From Sulfuricaulis limicola (GTDB taxonomy: Bacteria; Pseudomonadota; Gammaproteobacteria; Acidiferrobacterales; Sulfurifustaceae), in NCBI RefSeq assembly GCF_002355735.1, contig NZ_AP014879.1, positions 2,697,501 to 2,761,500 of the forward strand: a stretch of DNA of 64,000 bases, read 5' to 3'. Position numbers and translations under genes: made by a program. This document shows positions 47,473 through 58,073 of this stretch, one piece after another. Numbering within the stretch: position 1 is the first letter of the stretch; each line of letters begins with the position of its first letter. The notes under the pieces were generated by a model. That model had not been told where the DNA came from and did not search any database. It saw nothing but the letters and a program-made list of their open reading frames with translations.

Positions 47473-48273
47473 ATGCCATCCCTGAAACACGACGAAATCC
47501 GCCAAGCCGTCCGGCAAAGATACAGCGAGGTGGCGCAATCCGACGCGGCTTGCGGCTGCGGACCAAGCTGCTGCGGCACCGGGGCTAATACCTCCGCGGC
47601 CGACGCGTCGGTAACGCTCGGGTATTCACAGACGGACGTGGCGACGGTTCCCGATGGCGCCAACATGGGCCTGGGCTGCGGCAATCCGCAGGCCATCGCC
47701 GCGTTAACGCCCGGGGAAACCGTCCTCGATCTCGGCAGCGGCGGCGGGTTCGACTGTTTCCTGGCGGCGCGTCAGATCGGGGAACACGGACACGTGATCG
47801 GCGTCGACATGACGCCGGCGATGATCTCCAAGGCGCGCGCGAACGCCGACCAAGGCGGCTATCACAATGTCGAGTTCCGCCTCGGCGAGATCGAACACCT
47901 GCCGCTTGCCGATCATTCGGTGGACGTGATCATCTCGAATTGCGTGATCAACCTGTCGCCCGACAAGGAACGGGTTTTCAAGGAGACTTTTCGCGTCCTG
48001 AAGCCCGGCGGTCGACTGGCGATCTCCGACGTCGTCGCCACCGCCGTCTTGCCCGAAACGGTGCGACACGACATAACGCTCTACACCGGTTGCATGGCCG
48101 GCGCCTCCCTGATCGACGAGATCGAAAGCATGCTTGCCGCTGCCGGCTTTGTGGACATCCACCTCAAACCCAAGAACGAAAGCCGCTCCTTCATCCGCGA
48201 CTGGGCGCCCGGAAGCAAGATCGAGGATTACGTGGTGTCGGCCACCATCGAAGCGGTAAAGCCACGGGGCTAG
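47473..48273 (+). CDS. arsM: arsenite S-adenosylmethionine methyltransferase
   Basis: 266 aa. VLDLGSGGGFDCFLAARQIG is the SAM site. The three As(III)-binding cysteines of ArsM are present: Cys69 (LGCGNP), Cys157 (SNCVINL) and Cys207 (TGCMAGA). An extra Cys-rich N-terminus (CGCGPSCCG, 27-35) is typical of bacterial ArsM. It methylates arsenite for volatilisation. It lies 180 bp after the DsrE gene, so it may have its own promoter. Confidence 0.93.
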   Translation: MPSLKHDEIRQAVRQRYSEVAQSDAACGCGPSCCGTGANTSAADASVTLGYSQTDVATVPDGANMGLGCGNPQAIAALTPGETVLDLGSGGGFDCFLAARQIGEHGHVIGVDMTPAMISKARANADQGGYHNVEFRLGEIEHLPLADHSVDVIISNCVINLSPDKERVFKETFRVLKPGGRLAISDVVATAVLPETVRHDITLYTGCMAGASLIDEIESMLAAAGFVDIHLKPKNESRSFIRDWAPGSKIEDYVVSATIEAVKPRG

Positions 48274-48394
48274 CCCGCGATGGACCGCCGGTGGTAACGG
48301 AAAGAAAGGTCCTGGAAACAAGGTCTTTTTGTTGCCGCCGGGCAGCGGCTGAAGAAATAATGTCACTGCTTCATCGCCGCAGGAGGAGTCGTTC

Positions 48395-49036
48395 GTGAAA
48401 GCGATAATCCCCCGAAAGATCGAAGAATACTGCCTGCGCCACACCAGCCCGCGCGGCAAGCTGCTGCAGGAACTGGAAAAGTACACCCGGCGGAACTGTA
48501 CCGATGCCCGGATGCTCATCGGACCGCACGAGGGCACGCTGCTGGCCATGCTCGTACGTCTGAGCGATGCGCGGCGCGTGCTCGAGATCGGCACCTTCAC
48601 CGGCTATTCCGCGCTGTGCCTGGCCGGGGCCCTGCCCAAAAACGGCCGGCTCCTCACCTGCGAGATCAAACCGGAGCATGCCGTGATCGCACAGTCGTTC
48701 TTCGACCGCAGCCGGCACGGATGCAAGATCAAGATTCACCTCGGCCCGGCACTGGAAACGCTCGCCGGCCTGCCGCGTGCGACGAAATTTGATTTCGTGT
48801 TCCTGGACGCCGACAAGGAAAACTACGTGAACTACTACGAAGCGGTGCTGCCGCGGCTGCGTGCCGGCGGGCTGATCGTGGCCGACAATGTTTTATGGTC
48901 CGGGCGCGTGTTGGCGCCGAAGAAGCAAACCGACCGCGCCGTGGTGCGCTTCAACCGACACGCGCGACGCGACGCGCGCGTCGAGTGCGTGATGCTGCCG
49001 GTGCGGGATGGCGTGAGCCTGATTCGAAAACGCTGA
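48395..49036 (+). CDS. O-methyltransferase (CCoAOMT/COMT family 3)
   Basis: 213 aa. VLEIGTFTGYSALCLAGALP is the SAM motif, FDFVFLDADKENYVNYYEAVLPRLRAGGLIVADNVLWSG is the metal-binding/catalytic region of family 3 O-methyltransferases. It starts after GCAGGAGGAG. Substrate unknown (catechol-like). It ends in a clear terminator and is not obviously part of the arsenic module. Confidence 0.9.
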   Translation: MKAIIPRKIEEYCLRHTSPRGKLLQELEKYTRRNCTDARMLIGPHEGTLLAMLVRLSDARRVLEIGTFTGYSALCLAGALPKNGRLLTCEIKPEHAVIAQSFFDRSRHGCKIKIHLGPALETLAGLPRATKFDFVFLDADKENYVNYYEAVLPRLRAGGLIVADNVLWSGRVLAPKKQTDRAVVRFNRHARRDARVECVMLPVRDGVSLIRKR

Positions 49037-49059
49037 TATCAGCGCCGGCCGTTAATAAA

Positions 49060-49084
49060 AAAGGCCCCGGATAACGGGGCCTTT
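49060..49084. terminator. bidirectional rho-independent terminator
   Basis: 10-bp stem AAAGGCCCCG / CGGGGCCTTT with a 5-nt loop and flanking A and T runs, between the O-methyltransferase gene and the convergent exported-protein gene. Confidence 0.92.
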
Positions 49085-49106
49085 CTGTGCTGATACTCCG
49101 CCTGCT

Positions 49107-50018
49107 CTATAAACCGAGCTCTTTCTCCAACGATTGCTGGTCCTTCTTGAATTTGTCCTGCCGCGCGGATTCGGTCTTTTGCTTCTCCGCCTCCGACTTC
49201 TTTTCCAGCGCCGCGGCTTTGGCATCATCGCCGGCAAGGCTGTAGAACTCCACCGCCAGTTTGTTCTCGCCCTTGCGCGCATGTTCGTCGCCGAGCTTGC
49301 GCGCCTTGTCCCGCACGCCTTTCGCTTTTTGCGGTTTGTCGGCGAACTGGTAATAGGCAATGGCGTTCTCGATGGAGCGACGCGCATCGTCGGTGGCCAG
49401 CGTGTCGCCACGCTTTTCCGCGCGCTCGGTTACTTTTCCGGATCCTGCCTCGGCGTAGTACACCCAGTCCCTGGCCTTGCCGAGTTCCTCGCGCGAATCC
49501 TTGCGCGCCGCGAACGCCTTGTCTTCGGCGGTGAGCCATTTGTCCACGTTGCGCGCGGCGATCCCGCGCATCTCCCTGACCCGCGCCTCGTTGTTGCGGC
49601 GCTTGAAGTGATCAATGGCGTTGCCGACGGCATTGGTGTCGTCCGGTTTCGCGTTGGCCCGCTTCAGCATCACGCGATCCGCGTCGGCCTCCAGACCCGC
49701 GGCCAGGTACCAGTCGAAGGCCTCCTTGAGCCGGCCCTGCTTTTCCTCCTGGTCACCGAGCGTGCGACCCACGCGTTTGATCAGGGCCTCGCGCCGTTTG
49801 CCGGCGTCGTTGCCAAGACATTCCCAGGCGACGGTTTTGGCCGCGTTGAACGCTTCCTTCAGTTTCCCGGCCTTCTCGCTGTCCTCGGCTCTCTTCATTT
49901 TCAGCGTCTCGACGGCGATCTCCTGGTCCGGGCAGCCGTCGGCGAATGCGGCTGGCGCCATCAGGCCCGTGAGGCAGCATGACAGGACACAAGCCGGCAG
50001 GATTTTTCTCATGCGCAT
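49107..50018 (-). CDS. exported helical (TPR-like) protein
   Basis: 303 aa. Signal peptide at about 1-27 (LPACVLSCCLTGLMAPAAFA). The remainder is charged and helical with repeats of the type A..FY..AG...KA (AFDWYLAAGLEADADR, AIAYYQFADKPQKAK, AVEFYSLAGDDAKA), like Sel1/TPR repeats. It is Lys/Glu-rich at the end. Start at 50018 follows GGGGAG seven bases upstream. It is separated by 17 bp from the DUF4412 gene and is probably co-transcribed. Function unknown. Confidence 0.78.
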   Translation of the reverse strand: MRMRKILPACVLSCCLTGLMAPAAFADGCPDQEIAVETLKMKRAEDSEKAGKLKEAFNAAKTVAWECLGNDAGKRREALIKRVGRTLGDQEEKQGRLKEAFDWYLAAGLEADADRVMLKRANAKPDDTNAVGNAIDHFKRRNNEARVREMRGIAARNVDKWLTAEDKAFAARKDSREELGKARDWVYYAEAGSGKVTERAEKRGDTLATDDARRSIENAIAYYQFADKPQKAKGVRDKARKLGDEHARKGENKLAVEFYSLAGDDAKAAALEKKSEAEKQKTESARQDKFKKDQQSLEKELGL

Positions 50019-50035
50019 GAAATGACTCCCCATGA

Positions 50036-50734
50036 TTACTTCAGCAGCTTGATGGCGTCTTTGATGCCGAAACCGCCCTTCTCCTTGGTGCCCTTGGCGC
50101 TGTCCCCCGCGGGAGCGTCGCCACCTTCACCGCCCATCATCATCTTGCCCATGCCGCCCATGTCCATCTTGCTGTAACCGGACGGAACCTCGAACAACGA
50201 GGCGTCCTGCTTGCCGATCTTGAGGTTGTCGAGCTCCATCTTCATGCGGTCCTTTTTGCCCTTGTCGACCGAGATGACGTCGAGTTTCATCATGATGTTG
50301 TCTTTGGTCATCCACCAGAACCCGCCCATCTTCGCGCCGTTGGGTTTTTTCTCCTTCATGATGATCTTGCTCTTGGTGGTCTGCACGCCGTTGACCGTGT
50401 CCGGCCCGACCGTGGTCTGCTCGACGTCGTAGTTCATCGGATCGTCCCGGCCGACCTTCGGATCGGTCAGTTTCATCTCCATGTACATGCGCTCGGAGGG
50501 CATCAGGTTCCAGGCCATCTTTTTGTCGCGGCGCATGATCATGACCATCTTCTCGCCGTCGTTGTTCATCTCGCGGCGCTCCTTGTTCGGCGCCTGGTAA
50601 ATTTTGCCCTTGACGGCCCCGTCCGCGGTTTCCATGTTCCAGTCGGCCGAGTACTCGACGCTGGCGGGCGGCGTCGCCAACACCGGCGCGGCCACCACGA
50701 AACCTGCCACGATCAACCATTTTTTCATTTGCAT
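50036..50734 (-). CDS. DUF4412-like exported protein
   Basis: 232 aa. Signal peptide at about 1-21. The body (VEYSADWNMETADGAVKGKIYQ, MVMIMRRDKKMAWNLMP) fits DUF4412, a lipoprotein-carrier-like beta fold. The C-terminal part is Gly/Met-rich (MDMGGMGKMMMGGEGG). ATG at 50734 follows AGGAGATC. Role unknown. Confidence 0.78.
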   Translation of the reverse strand: MQMKKWLIVAGFVVAAPVLATPPASVEYSADWNMETADGAVKGKIYQAPNKERREMNNDGEKMVMIMRRDKKMAWNLMPSERMYMEMKLTDPKVGRDDPMNYDVEQTTVGPDTVNGVQTTKSKIIMKEKKPNGAKMGGFWWMTKDNIMMKLDVISVDKGKKDRMKMELDNLKIGKQDASLFEVPSGYSKMDMGGMGKMMMGGEGGDAPAGDSAKGTKEKGGFGIKDAIKLLK

Positions 50735-50986
50735 TGAGAGGATCTCCTGCTTGTTTATGTTGAACGCTATGCCCTGCAAAAATTATTAACGTTACCGAAG
50801 TTCGCGCAGCGTAGAGGAAGGGCTGGTGGACGGCAAGCGCGATGACGCAAACTTGATCAGAAAGCCTTAACTAACTGGGCTACAGGCAACACCGTCAAAA
50901 CTGAGTTGTGTTTTGATGATCCCGTCGCCGCCGCCGAGCATCGCAGCCCGCCTCGGGGCTTTCGCGAGCCTCCTGATCGAGCCCGA

Positions 50987-51038
50987 GGGTGAGGCGGAGT
51001 ATTCATGGAAGTCCGGTGGACTTCCATGCCGCCGAACG
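50987..51038 (-). repeat. hairpin repeat with conserved edges, copy 1 (inverted)
   Basis: On the minus strand: CGTTCGGCGG, inner arms CATGGAAGTCC-ACC-GGACTTCCATG, then CTCCGCCTCACCC. The edges are the same as in copies at 51293 and 63295, but the inner arms differ while remaining complementary. Confidence 0.8.
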
Positions 51039-51292
51039 GGCGCGCCGCGGATCGGCGCGCCCCGGGTGCATGCGCCCGGCGAGTTAGGCGAGCGCCGAGG
51101 CGGGCGAGAAGCGCAGGAAGAGGTCGGCGGCGCCGGGCGTGCTTTCTCTTGGTGACTTCTCTTTACACGAGCAAAGAAAAGTCACCCGCCCGCGGTGCGG
51201 AAACCGCAATTATGCTTTTGAGTCGCGCGCGGAGCGCGCGAACCATTCAAAGTACCTGTTGCTGCCCGGGGTGCAACACACTTCGTTGCACC

Positions 51293-51344
51293 CGTTCGGC
51301 GGCACGAACACACGTTAAGTGTGTTCGTGAAAACTCCGCCTCAC
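51293..51344 (+). repeat. hairpin repeat with conserved edges, copy 2
   Basis: CGTTCGGCGG, inner arms CACGAACACAC-GTTAA-GTGTGTTCGTG, then CTCCGCCTCACCC. It lies 250 bp from copy 1 in opposite orientation, so the two could also pair with each other. Confidence 0.8.
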
Positions 51345-51404
51345 CCTGCTTTCGCGGGAATGACAGGCAAAGTAGCCTCCGCGGGGACGACGACCAGCCA
51401 AAAA

Positions 51405-51430
51405 GAAAGCCCCGCATACGCGGGGCTTTC
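51405..51430 (-). terminator. groESL terminator
   Basis: 11-bp stem GAAAGCCCCGC / GCGGGGCTTTC with an ATAC loop. Reading on the minus strand the stem is followed by TTTTTGG. Located 29 bp after the groEL stop. Confidence 0.92.
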
Positions 51431-51458
51431 AGTTTTACAGCAGGTGCCGGAACGACAA

Positions 51459-53126
<1,668 letters not shown>

Positions 53127-53154
53127 TCAGAATTCGTTCAGATGATTACTTTGA

Positions 53155-53445
53155 TTACTTCTCGACCACGCCCATGATGTCTTCTTCACGCATCACGAGC
53201 AGCTCTTCGTTGCCGACCTTGACCTCGGTGCCGGAGTACTTGCCGAAGAGGATCTTGTCGCCGACCTTGACGTCCAGCGGACGGACCTTGCCGTCTTCGA
53301 GGATCTTGCCGTGACCCACGGCGAGCACCTCGCCCTGAATCGGCTTTTCCTTGGCGGAGTCGGGGATGACGATGCCACCGGGGGACTTACGCTCTTCTTC
53401 GAGACGGCGCACGATCACGCGGTCGTGCAGCGGACGGATTTTCAC
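53155..53445 (-). CDS. groES: co-chaperonin GroES
   Basis: 96 aa from the GTG at 53445 ([14 protein letters not shown]), the normal GroES length and N-terminus, with AAGGAGA eight bases upstream. An in-frame ATG at 53481 also has an AGGAG at ideal distance and would add 12 residues ([12 protein letters not shown]). Both starts look functional; the extended form is unusual. The mobile loop and roof segments ([18 protein letters not shown]) are standard. Caps the GroEL ring. Confidence 0.97.
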   Translation of the reverse strand: MKIRPLHDRVIVRRLEEERKSPGGIVIPDSAKEKPIQGEVLAVGHGKILEDGKVRPLDVKVGDKILFGKYSGTEVKVGNEELLVMREEDIMGVVEK

Positions 53446-53556
53446 AGACGATTCTCCTTTGATAGCGGGTTGTACACTCATGCTGTTCTCCTTCTGCAAT
53501 CTTTCCTGAACGGCTGGAAACACCAAAAAACCCTGAAAAACCGGGTGCCGGGATTG

Positions 53557-53583
53557 TTAGCACTCGATTCAAGTGAGTGCTAA
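53557..53583 (-). promoter_or_regulatory. CIRCE element (HrcA operator)
   Basis: TTAGCACTC-N9-GAGTGCTAA, perfect 9-bp arms, the exact CIRCE consensus, 74-138 bases before the groES starts. Implies that groESL is repressed by HrcA, with or without sigma-32 control; hrcA is not in this window. Confidence 0.97.
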
Positions 53584-53621
53584 TGATAATCGCAAGCCGA
53601 TTCTTGTCAACCGGGAAGAAG

Positions 53622-54053
53622 TCAGTCCTCGCGGCGGGACTCCCCCTCCAGCGGGGGGCGCTGGTCGGGCCTGCCGGCTTCGGGAGCGTGGCGGGTAACG
53701 GTACCTTCCAACCGGGCCCGGCGCAGGTATAGCCGGATAATCCCCCGCCGCAGTGGAGGAATCAGCAGGGCAAAGGCCGCAACGTCGGTCAGGAAACCCG
53801 GGATCACCAGCAGTACACCGGCCGCCAGCAAGGCCAGGCCCTCCAGCATCCCCAGCGCCGGCGACTCGCCCTGCGCGATCATGGCCTGAACCCGGGTCGC
53901 GGCGGCAAAGCCCTGGGTACGTACCAGCCAGATGCCGAACACGGCGCTGACGAACACCAGCAGCAGGGTCAGGCCCACGCCGAGATGTGAACCGACCTGG
54001 ATGAATACCGCGATCTCGGCCACCGCCATGACCAGCAACAACAGCAAAAGCAT
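53622..54053 (-). CDS. fxsA: FxsA family membrane protein
   Basis: 143 aa with three or four hydrophobic segments. EIAVFIQVGSHLGVGLTLLLVFVSAVFGIWLVR and LIPGFLTDVAAFALLIPPLRR match FxsA, which in E. coli affects phage F exclusion. Cytoplasmic tail charged. It lies next to groESL on the same strand, as in other gammaproteobacteria, with CIRCE between them. Confidence 0.92.
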   Translation of the reverse strand: MLLLLLLVMAVAEIAVFIQVGSHLGVGLTLLLVFVSAVFGIWLVRTQGFAAATRVQAMIAQGESPALGMLEGLALLAAGVLLVIPGFLTDVAAFALLIPPLRRGIIRLYLRRARLEGTVTRHAPEAGRPDQRPPLEGESRRED

Positions 54054-54199
54054 GAAGCCGCACCCCGTGCCGTCAAAACCGCAGCATAACCCGGTTGGCC
54101 GCGGCCCCGCATCCGGGGCGCGTTCACCGCCGTTTCGCTACAATGAATAAATCGGAATCCCGCGCCGTCATCTCCGGCGGGCAACGGAACGCCAACCTG

Positions 54200-54526
54200 A
54201 TGAAACGGCATGAATACCAGCTGGTGCTGACAACCTGTCCAGACACGCAAGCGGCGGAACGCGTGGCGCGGGCGCTGGTGCAGGAACGCCTCGCCGCCTG
54301 CGTCAATATCCTGCCGGTCGCCCAATCCATCTACCTGTGGAAAGGCCGGGTGGAATCGGCGGCTGAACAGTTACTGATCATCAAATCCATGACAGACGCC
54401 TACAGCTCCATCGAGAAACGCATCCGGGAGCTGCACCCCTATGAACTTCCCGAGGTCATCGCGGTCCCTATCGCCGACGGCCTGCCCGACTATCTCGCCT
54501 GGATTCGCAACCCGGATAAAACATGA
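54200..54526 (+). CDS. cutA: CutA divalent-cation tolerance protein
   Basis: 108 aa. YQLVLTTCPDTQAAERVARAL, RLAACVNILPVAQSIYLWKG and HPYELPEVIAVPI are CutA signatures; it is a trimeric ferredoxin-like fold. ATG at 54200 gives the family length; an ATG at 54143 is open but lies by a possible -10 (TACAAT). The stop overlaps the dsbD start as ATGA, as usual for the cutA-dsbD pair. Confidence 0.96.
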   Translation: MKRHEYQLVLTTCPDTQAAERVARALVQERLAACVNILPVAQSIYLWKGRVESAAEQLLIIKSMTDAYSSIEKRIRELHPYELPEVIAVPIADGLPDYLAWIRNPDKT

Positions 54527-56817
54527 CGATGAAATCCCTTGCCGCCCTGTTGCTCCTGCTGTTGTCGCCGGCACATGCCGCTGCGCCGGAGGATGAACTG
54601 CTCGAAGCCGACCAGGCCTTCCGCCTGAGCACACGCACGGTCAGCGAGACTGCGCTCGAAGCCAGCTGGAAGATCGCCCCCGGGTATTACATGTACCGGG
54701 ACAAGTTCAAATTCGAGGCGCTGGACGGCACGCAACTGAAGCAGCCGGTCATCCCGCGCGGCAAGAAAAAAGACGATCCGCTGTTCGGTCAGGTCGAAAC
54801 CTACACAAAATCCGTGAAAATTCGCGTGCCGTACACGCGTGCTGATGGCGCTGCCACGGCACGCGTGCGCATCACCGCGCAGGGCTGCAACGAACCGGTG
54901 GGTGTGTGTTATCCGCCGATCGTGAAAGAGGTCGAATTCAAATTGCCGCCGGGCAAGGCGAAGCCCGCCACCGTCATCGCACCGGCCGCCGACACGTCCG
55001 ACAAGATCAGCTCTCTCAAGGACCTCACGCGCAGTCTCGCCCCGGGCAGCGAACTGGAACCGCCGAACCCGGAGCAGGCGTTCCAGGTCAGCGTCTCGGC
55101 GCGCGACAACGCCACGCTGCTGGCGCGCATCGACATCGCCGACTGCTGTTATCTCTATCGTGACAAGACGAAGTTCGAATTGACGGGCACCGATGGCGCG
55201 CCATTGTCCGATGCGCGTCTCGGCGACGTCACGCTGCCACCGGGCAAAATCAAAGTCGACGAGTTCATCGGCAAGACCGAGGTCTACGAACAGGGTTTCG
55301 AAACGCTGCTGCCGCTTACGGGCCTGGGCGCCGGTGACCGGGACCTGCGGCTCAAAATAACGTACCAGGGTTGTTCGGAAAAAGGCGTATCCATCTGCTA
55401 TCCGCCGGCGACCAAAACCTTCGGCGTGCAGTTTCGCGGCGGCGTGTTGAGCATGGCGCAGGCTCCGGTCGAGCCGCCGGTGCCCGCCGACACCACTCCG
55501 CGCGATAACGTCAAATTCCTGCTCGCGCTGCTGGGCGCATTCGGCGCCGGTTTGCTGCTGACCTTCACGCCCTGCGTGCTGCCGATGGTGCCGATCCTTT
55601 CGGGCATCATCGTCGGCGCCGAGGGCACGCATGTCACCAAGCTGCGCGGCGGGCTGCTGTCGTACAGCTACGTGCTCGGCACCGCGCTCACTTACACCGT
55701 GGCCGGGGCCGTGGCCGGCGCCACCGGGGCACAACTGCAGGCCTATTTTCAGACGCCCTGGGCCATCGGCAGCTTCGCCGTGATCCTGGTGCTGCTGGCG
55801 CTGTCGATGTTCGGCTTCTATCAATTGCAAGTGCCGTCCTCGATCCAGTCGCTGCTGCACCACCACTCCAGCCGCGTGCACCAGCAGGCCAAGGGGTGGT
55901 TCGGCGGCGAACTGATCGGGGCTTTCATCCTCGGACTGGTCTCGGCGCTCATAATAGGAGCCTGCGTCTCGCCGGTGCTGGTCTCGGTGCTGGGCGGCGC
56001 CATCCTGGCGCAGGACCCGGTGCTGGGCGGCGCCATCATGTTCGCGCTGGCGCACGGCCAGGGCGCGATCCTGGTCGCGCTTGGCATCGGCGCCGGCTTC
56101 CTGCTGCCCCGGGCCGGCAAATGGATGGACAGCGTGAAGCACCTGTTCGGCGCGCTGCTGATTGCCGTCGCCATCTATCTGCTCGGTTACCTGCCGCAAG
56201 TGCCGGTGTTGTTCCTGTGGGCCGCCTACTTCATCATCGGCGGTGTCTACCTCGGCGCCACCCAGAGCCTGCCGGAGGGTGCGAGCGGCTGGCGTTATCT
56301 CATCAAGGGTGCGGGCACGTTCCTGTTGATCTGGGGTGTACTGGCGCTGCTGGGCGGATTCACCGGCCAGCGTGACTTCCTGCACCCGCTGCCGTTGTCT
56401 TCGATGTCCACGTCGGTCGCGCCCGGCCCCTCGGCCACGTCAAGCACGACCGAGGGACCGCTGTTCGAGCGCATCCGCAGCCTGAACGATCTCGATAAGC
56501 GGATGGCCGACGCCAGGACCGCGGGCAAGCCGGTGATCATCGATTATTACGCCGACTGGTGCACCGACTGCCTGCGCATGGAAAAGGCTACCTTCGCCGA
56601 CCCGCGCGTGCGCCAGGCGCTGGCCGGGTTTGCGCGGCTGCAGCCCGATGTCACCAATACCGGTGATGGTGAAGTCGAGGCGATGAAAAAGCGTTTCCGG
56701 GTTTATGGTCCGCCAGCGCTGGTGCTGGTGAACAGCAAAGGCGAGCCGGCCAGCGGGGGGCCGATTTACGGATTCCATGACGCCGACGAACTGCTGTCCC
56801 TGATCGGCAAACTCTGA
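54523..56817 (+). CDS. dsbD: thiol:disulfide interchange protein DsbD with a doubled periplasmic domain
   Basis: 764 aa against about 565 in E. coli. Signal peptide at 1-20. There are two tandem N-terminal (alpha-type) domains: the first with Cys122/Cys129 (GCNEPVGVCYPP) and the second with Cys284/Cys292 (GCSEKGVSICYPP) and a Cys208-Cys209 pair. The membrane domain has reactive Cys351 (TFTPCVLPM) and Cys481 (GACVSPVL). The C-terminal thioredoxin domain has CTDC (680-683). It moves electrons from cytoplasmic thioredoxin to periplasmic DsbC, TlpA-type and cytochrome c maturation partners. Its doubled acceptor domain could serve more clients. Confidence 0.96.
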   Translation: MTMKSLAALLLLLLSPAHAAAPEDELLEADQAFRLSTRTVSETALEASWKIAPGYYMYRDKFKFEALDGTQLKQPVIPRGKKKDDPLFGQVETYTKSVKIRVPYTRADGAATARVRITAQGCNEPVGVCYPPIVKEVEFKLPPGKAKPATVIAPAADTSDKISSLKDLTRSLAPGSELEPPNPEQAFQVSVSARDNATLLARIDIADCCYLYRDKTKFELTGTDGAPLSDARLGDVTLPPGKIKVDEFIGKTEVYEQGFETLLPLTGLGAGDRDLRLKITYQGCSEKGVSICYPPATKTFGVQFRGGVLSMAQAPVEPPVPADTTPRDNVKFLLALLGAFGAGLLLTFTPCVLPMVPILSGIIVGAEGTHVTKLRGGLLSYSYVLGTALTYTVAGAVAGATGAQLQAYFQTPWAIGSFAVILVLLALSMFGFYQLQVPSSIQSLLHHHSSRVHQQAKGWFGGELIGAFILGLVSALIIGACVSPVLVSVLGGAILAQDPVLGGAIMFALAHGQGAILVALGIGAGFLLPRAGKWMDSVKHLFGALLIAVAIYLLGYLPQVPVLFLWAAYFIIGGVYLGATQSLPEGASGWRYLIKGAGTFLLIWGVLALLGGFTGQRDFLHPLPLSSMSTSVAPGPSATSSTTEGPLFERIRSLNDLDKRMADARTAGKPVIIDYYADWCTDCLRMEKATFADPRVRQALAGFARLQPDVTNTGDGEVEAMKKRFRVYGPPALVLVNSKGEPASGGPIYGFHDADELLSLIGKL

Positions 56818-56841
56818 GCGTATTCACAGACGAAACACCCG

Positions 56842-57396
56842 ATGTCTGCCTCGCTCAAAAATCTCCTGCTCCTGATCGCGGCAGTGGTGGCCCTGATCGG
56901 CGGCTACTGGCTGGCCCAGACGCTGCGCCCGGATTCCGGGATCACCGCCACCAAGACCTACGGCGGCGGCGAGTTGATCAATTTCACCCTGCCCGAACTG
57001 GACGGCAAAAATCATTCCCTCGAGGAGTGGCGCGGCAAGGTCATCGTGCTGAATTTCTGGGCCACCTGGTGCCCGCCGTGCCGCGAGGAGATACCGCTGC
57101 TTATCGCCTTACAGAAACAGCGCGCGGCCGAGGGCCTGCAGGTGGTCAGCGTCGCCATCGACAATGAAACCGCGGTCAGGCCGTATCGCCAGTCCGCCGG
57201 CATCAATTACCCCGTCCTGATGGGTGGTGACGAGGCCCTCGACCTGGTCGCCCGCTACGGCAACAACATGGGGGCCCTGCCATTTACCGTCATCATCGAT
57301 CGCGGTGGCGCCATCGCCGCGCGCAAATTGGGCGCCTTTACCCGGAACGAACTTGAAAGCTTGGTCGAGCCGTTGCTGAGCCCTGAAAAACTCTAA
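56842..57396 (+). CDS. TlpA-like periplasmic thioredoxin
   Basis: 184 aa. Membrane anchor at 7-27, then a thioredoxin fold with CPPC at 77-80 ([13 protein letters not shown]) and cis-Pro region [11 protein letters not shown] reductase of disulfides outside the membrane, probably kept reduced by the DsbD encoded 24 bp upstream. A weak CCTGT/ACAGG hairpin with a T run at 57460-57479 may end this operon. Confidence 0.93.
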   Translation: MSASLKNLLLLIAAVVALIGGYWLAQTLRPDSGITATKTYGGGELINFTLPELDGKNHSLEEWRGKVIVLNFWATWCPPCREEIPLLIALQKQRAAEGLQVVSVAIDNETAVRPYRQSAGINYPVLMGGDEALDLVARYGNNMGALPFTVIIDRGGAIAARKLGAFTRNELESLVEPLLSPEKL

Positions 57397-57623
57397 ATCC
57401 CCTCAATTCCAAGCCTATTTGTGCTTATCTTTCGGCTATTTTTGCCGAATTCCGGCGATCCTGTTTTTACAGGGTTTTTGCTGGACAAAACGGCCTTTAG
57501 CATGCACAATATTTTGAACTGAGAAGATAGCGACAAATCAATGCCTGAACACGGAAAGTTTCCGCCGTTTACTGAAAATCCAGTCTTCACCGGTTGTGAC
57601 AACCCTGCAAAGCCAAAGGACAT

Positions 57624-58064
57624 ATGGCTGAAATCCTGGTACTGAACGGCCCCAACCTCAATCTGTTGGGAGTGCGCGAGCCGGAGCATTACGGCAGCAC
57701 CACGCTCGAAATCATCAATCAACGGCTGGCCAAACAGGCCGAGGCCGCCGGCCACCGCGCCAGCTTCTACCAGAGCAATGCCGAGCATGAACTGGTCGGG
57801 CGGGTGCAGCAGGCCATGCAGGACAAGGTCGCCTTTGTGCTGTTAAACCCGGCCGCTTTCACCCACACCAGCGTGGCCTTGCGCGACGCCCTGGCCGCCA
57901 CGCATATCCCGTTTATCGAGGTACACCTGTCGAACGTGCACGCGCGTGAGGCGTTCCGCAAACATTCTTATTTCTCCGATCTCGCCGTTGGCGTGATCAG
58001 CGGCCTCGGTGCCCAGGGCTACGAACTGGCGCTCGCGGCCGCCATTGAACGATTGAAAAAATAG
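57624..58064 (+). CDS. aroQ: type II 3-dehydroquinate dehydratase
   Basis: 146 aa. [57 protein letters not shown] and [18 protein letters not shown] contain the catalytic Tyr, Asn and His of AroQ. Third step of the shikimate pathway. It begins the aroQ-accB-accC operon; accB follows after 9 bp, as in many gammaproteobacteria. Confidence 0.98.
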   Translation: MAEILVLNGPNLNLLGVREPEHYGSTTLEIINQRLAKQAEAAGHRASFYQSNAEHELVGRVQQAMQDKVAFVLLNPAAFTHTSVALRDALAATHIPFIEVHLSNVHAREAFRKHSYFSDLAVGVISGLGAQGYELALAAAIERLKK

Positions 58065-58073
58065 GGAAGACCC

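Larger units (their letters stand above)
50780..51404. other. gene-free region with hairpin repeats upstream of nothing coding
   Basis: About 625 bp between the DUF4412 gene start and the groEL terminator. It holds two of three hairpin-repeat copies (separate entries), a GC-rich stretch containing GTGACTTCTC facing AAAAGTCACC (51150-51185), and a GCGGGAATGACAGG fragment near 51355. No convincing gene on either strand. Confidence 0.6.
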
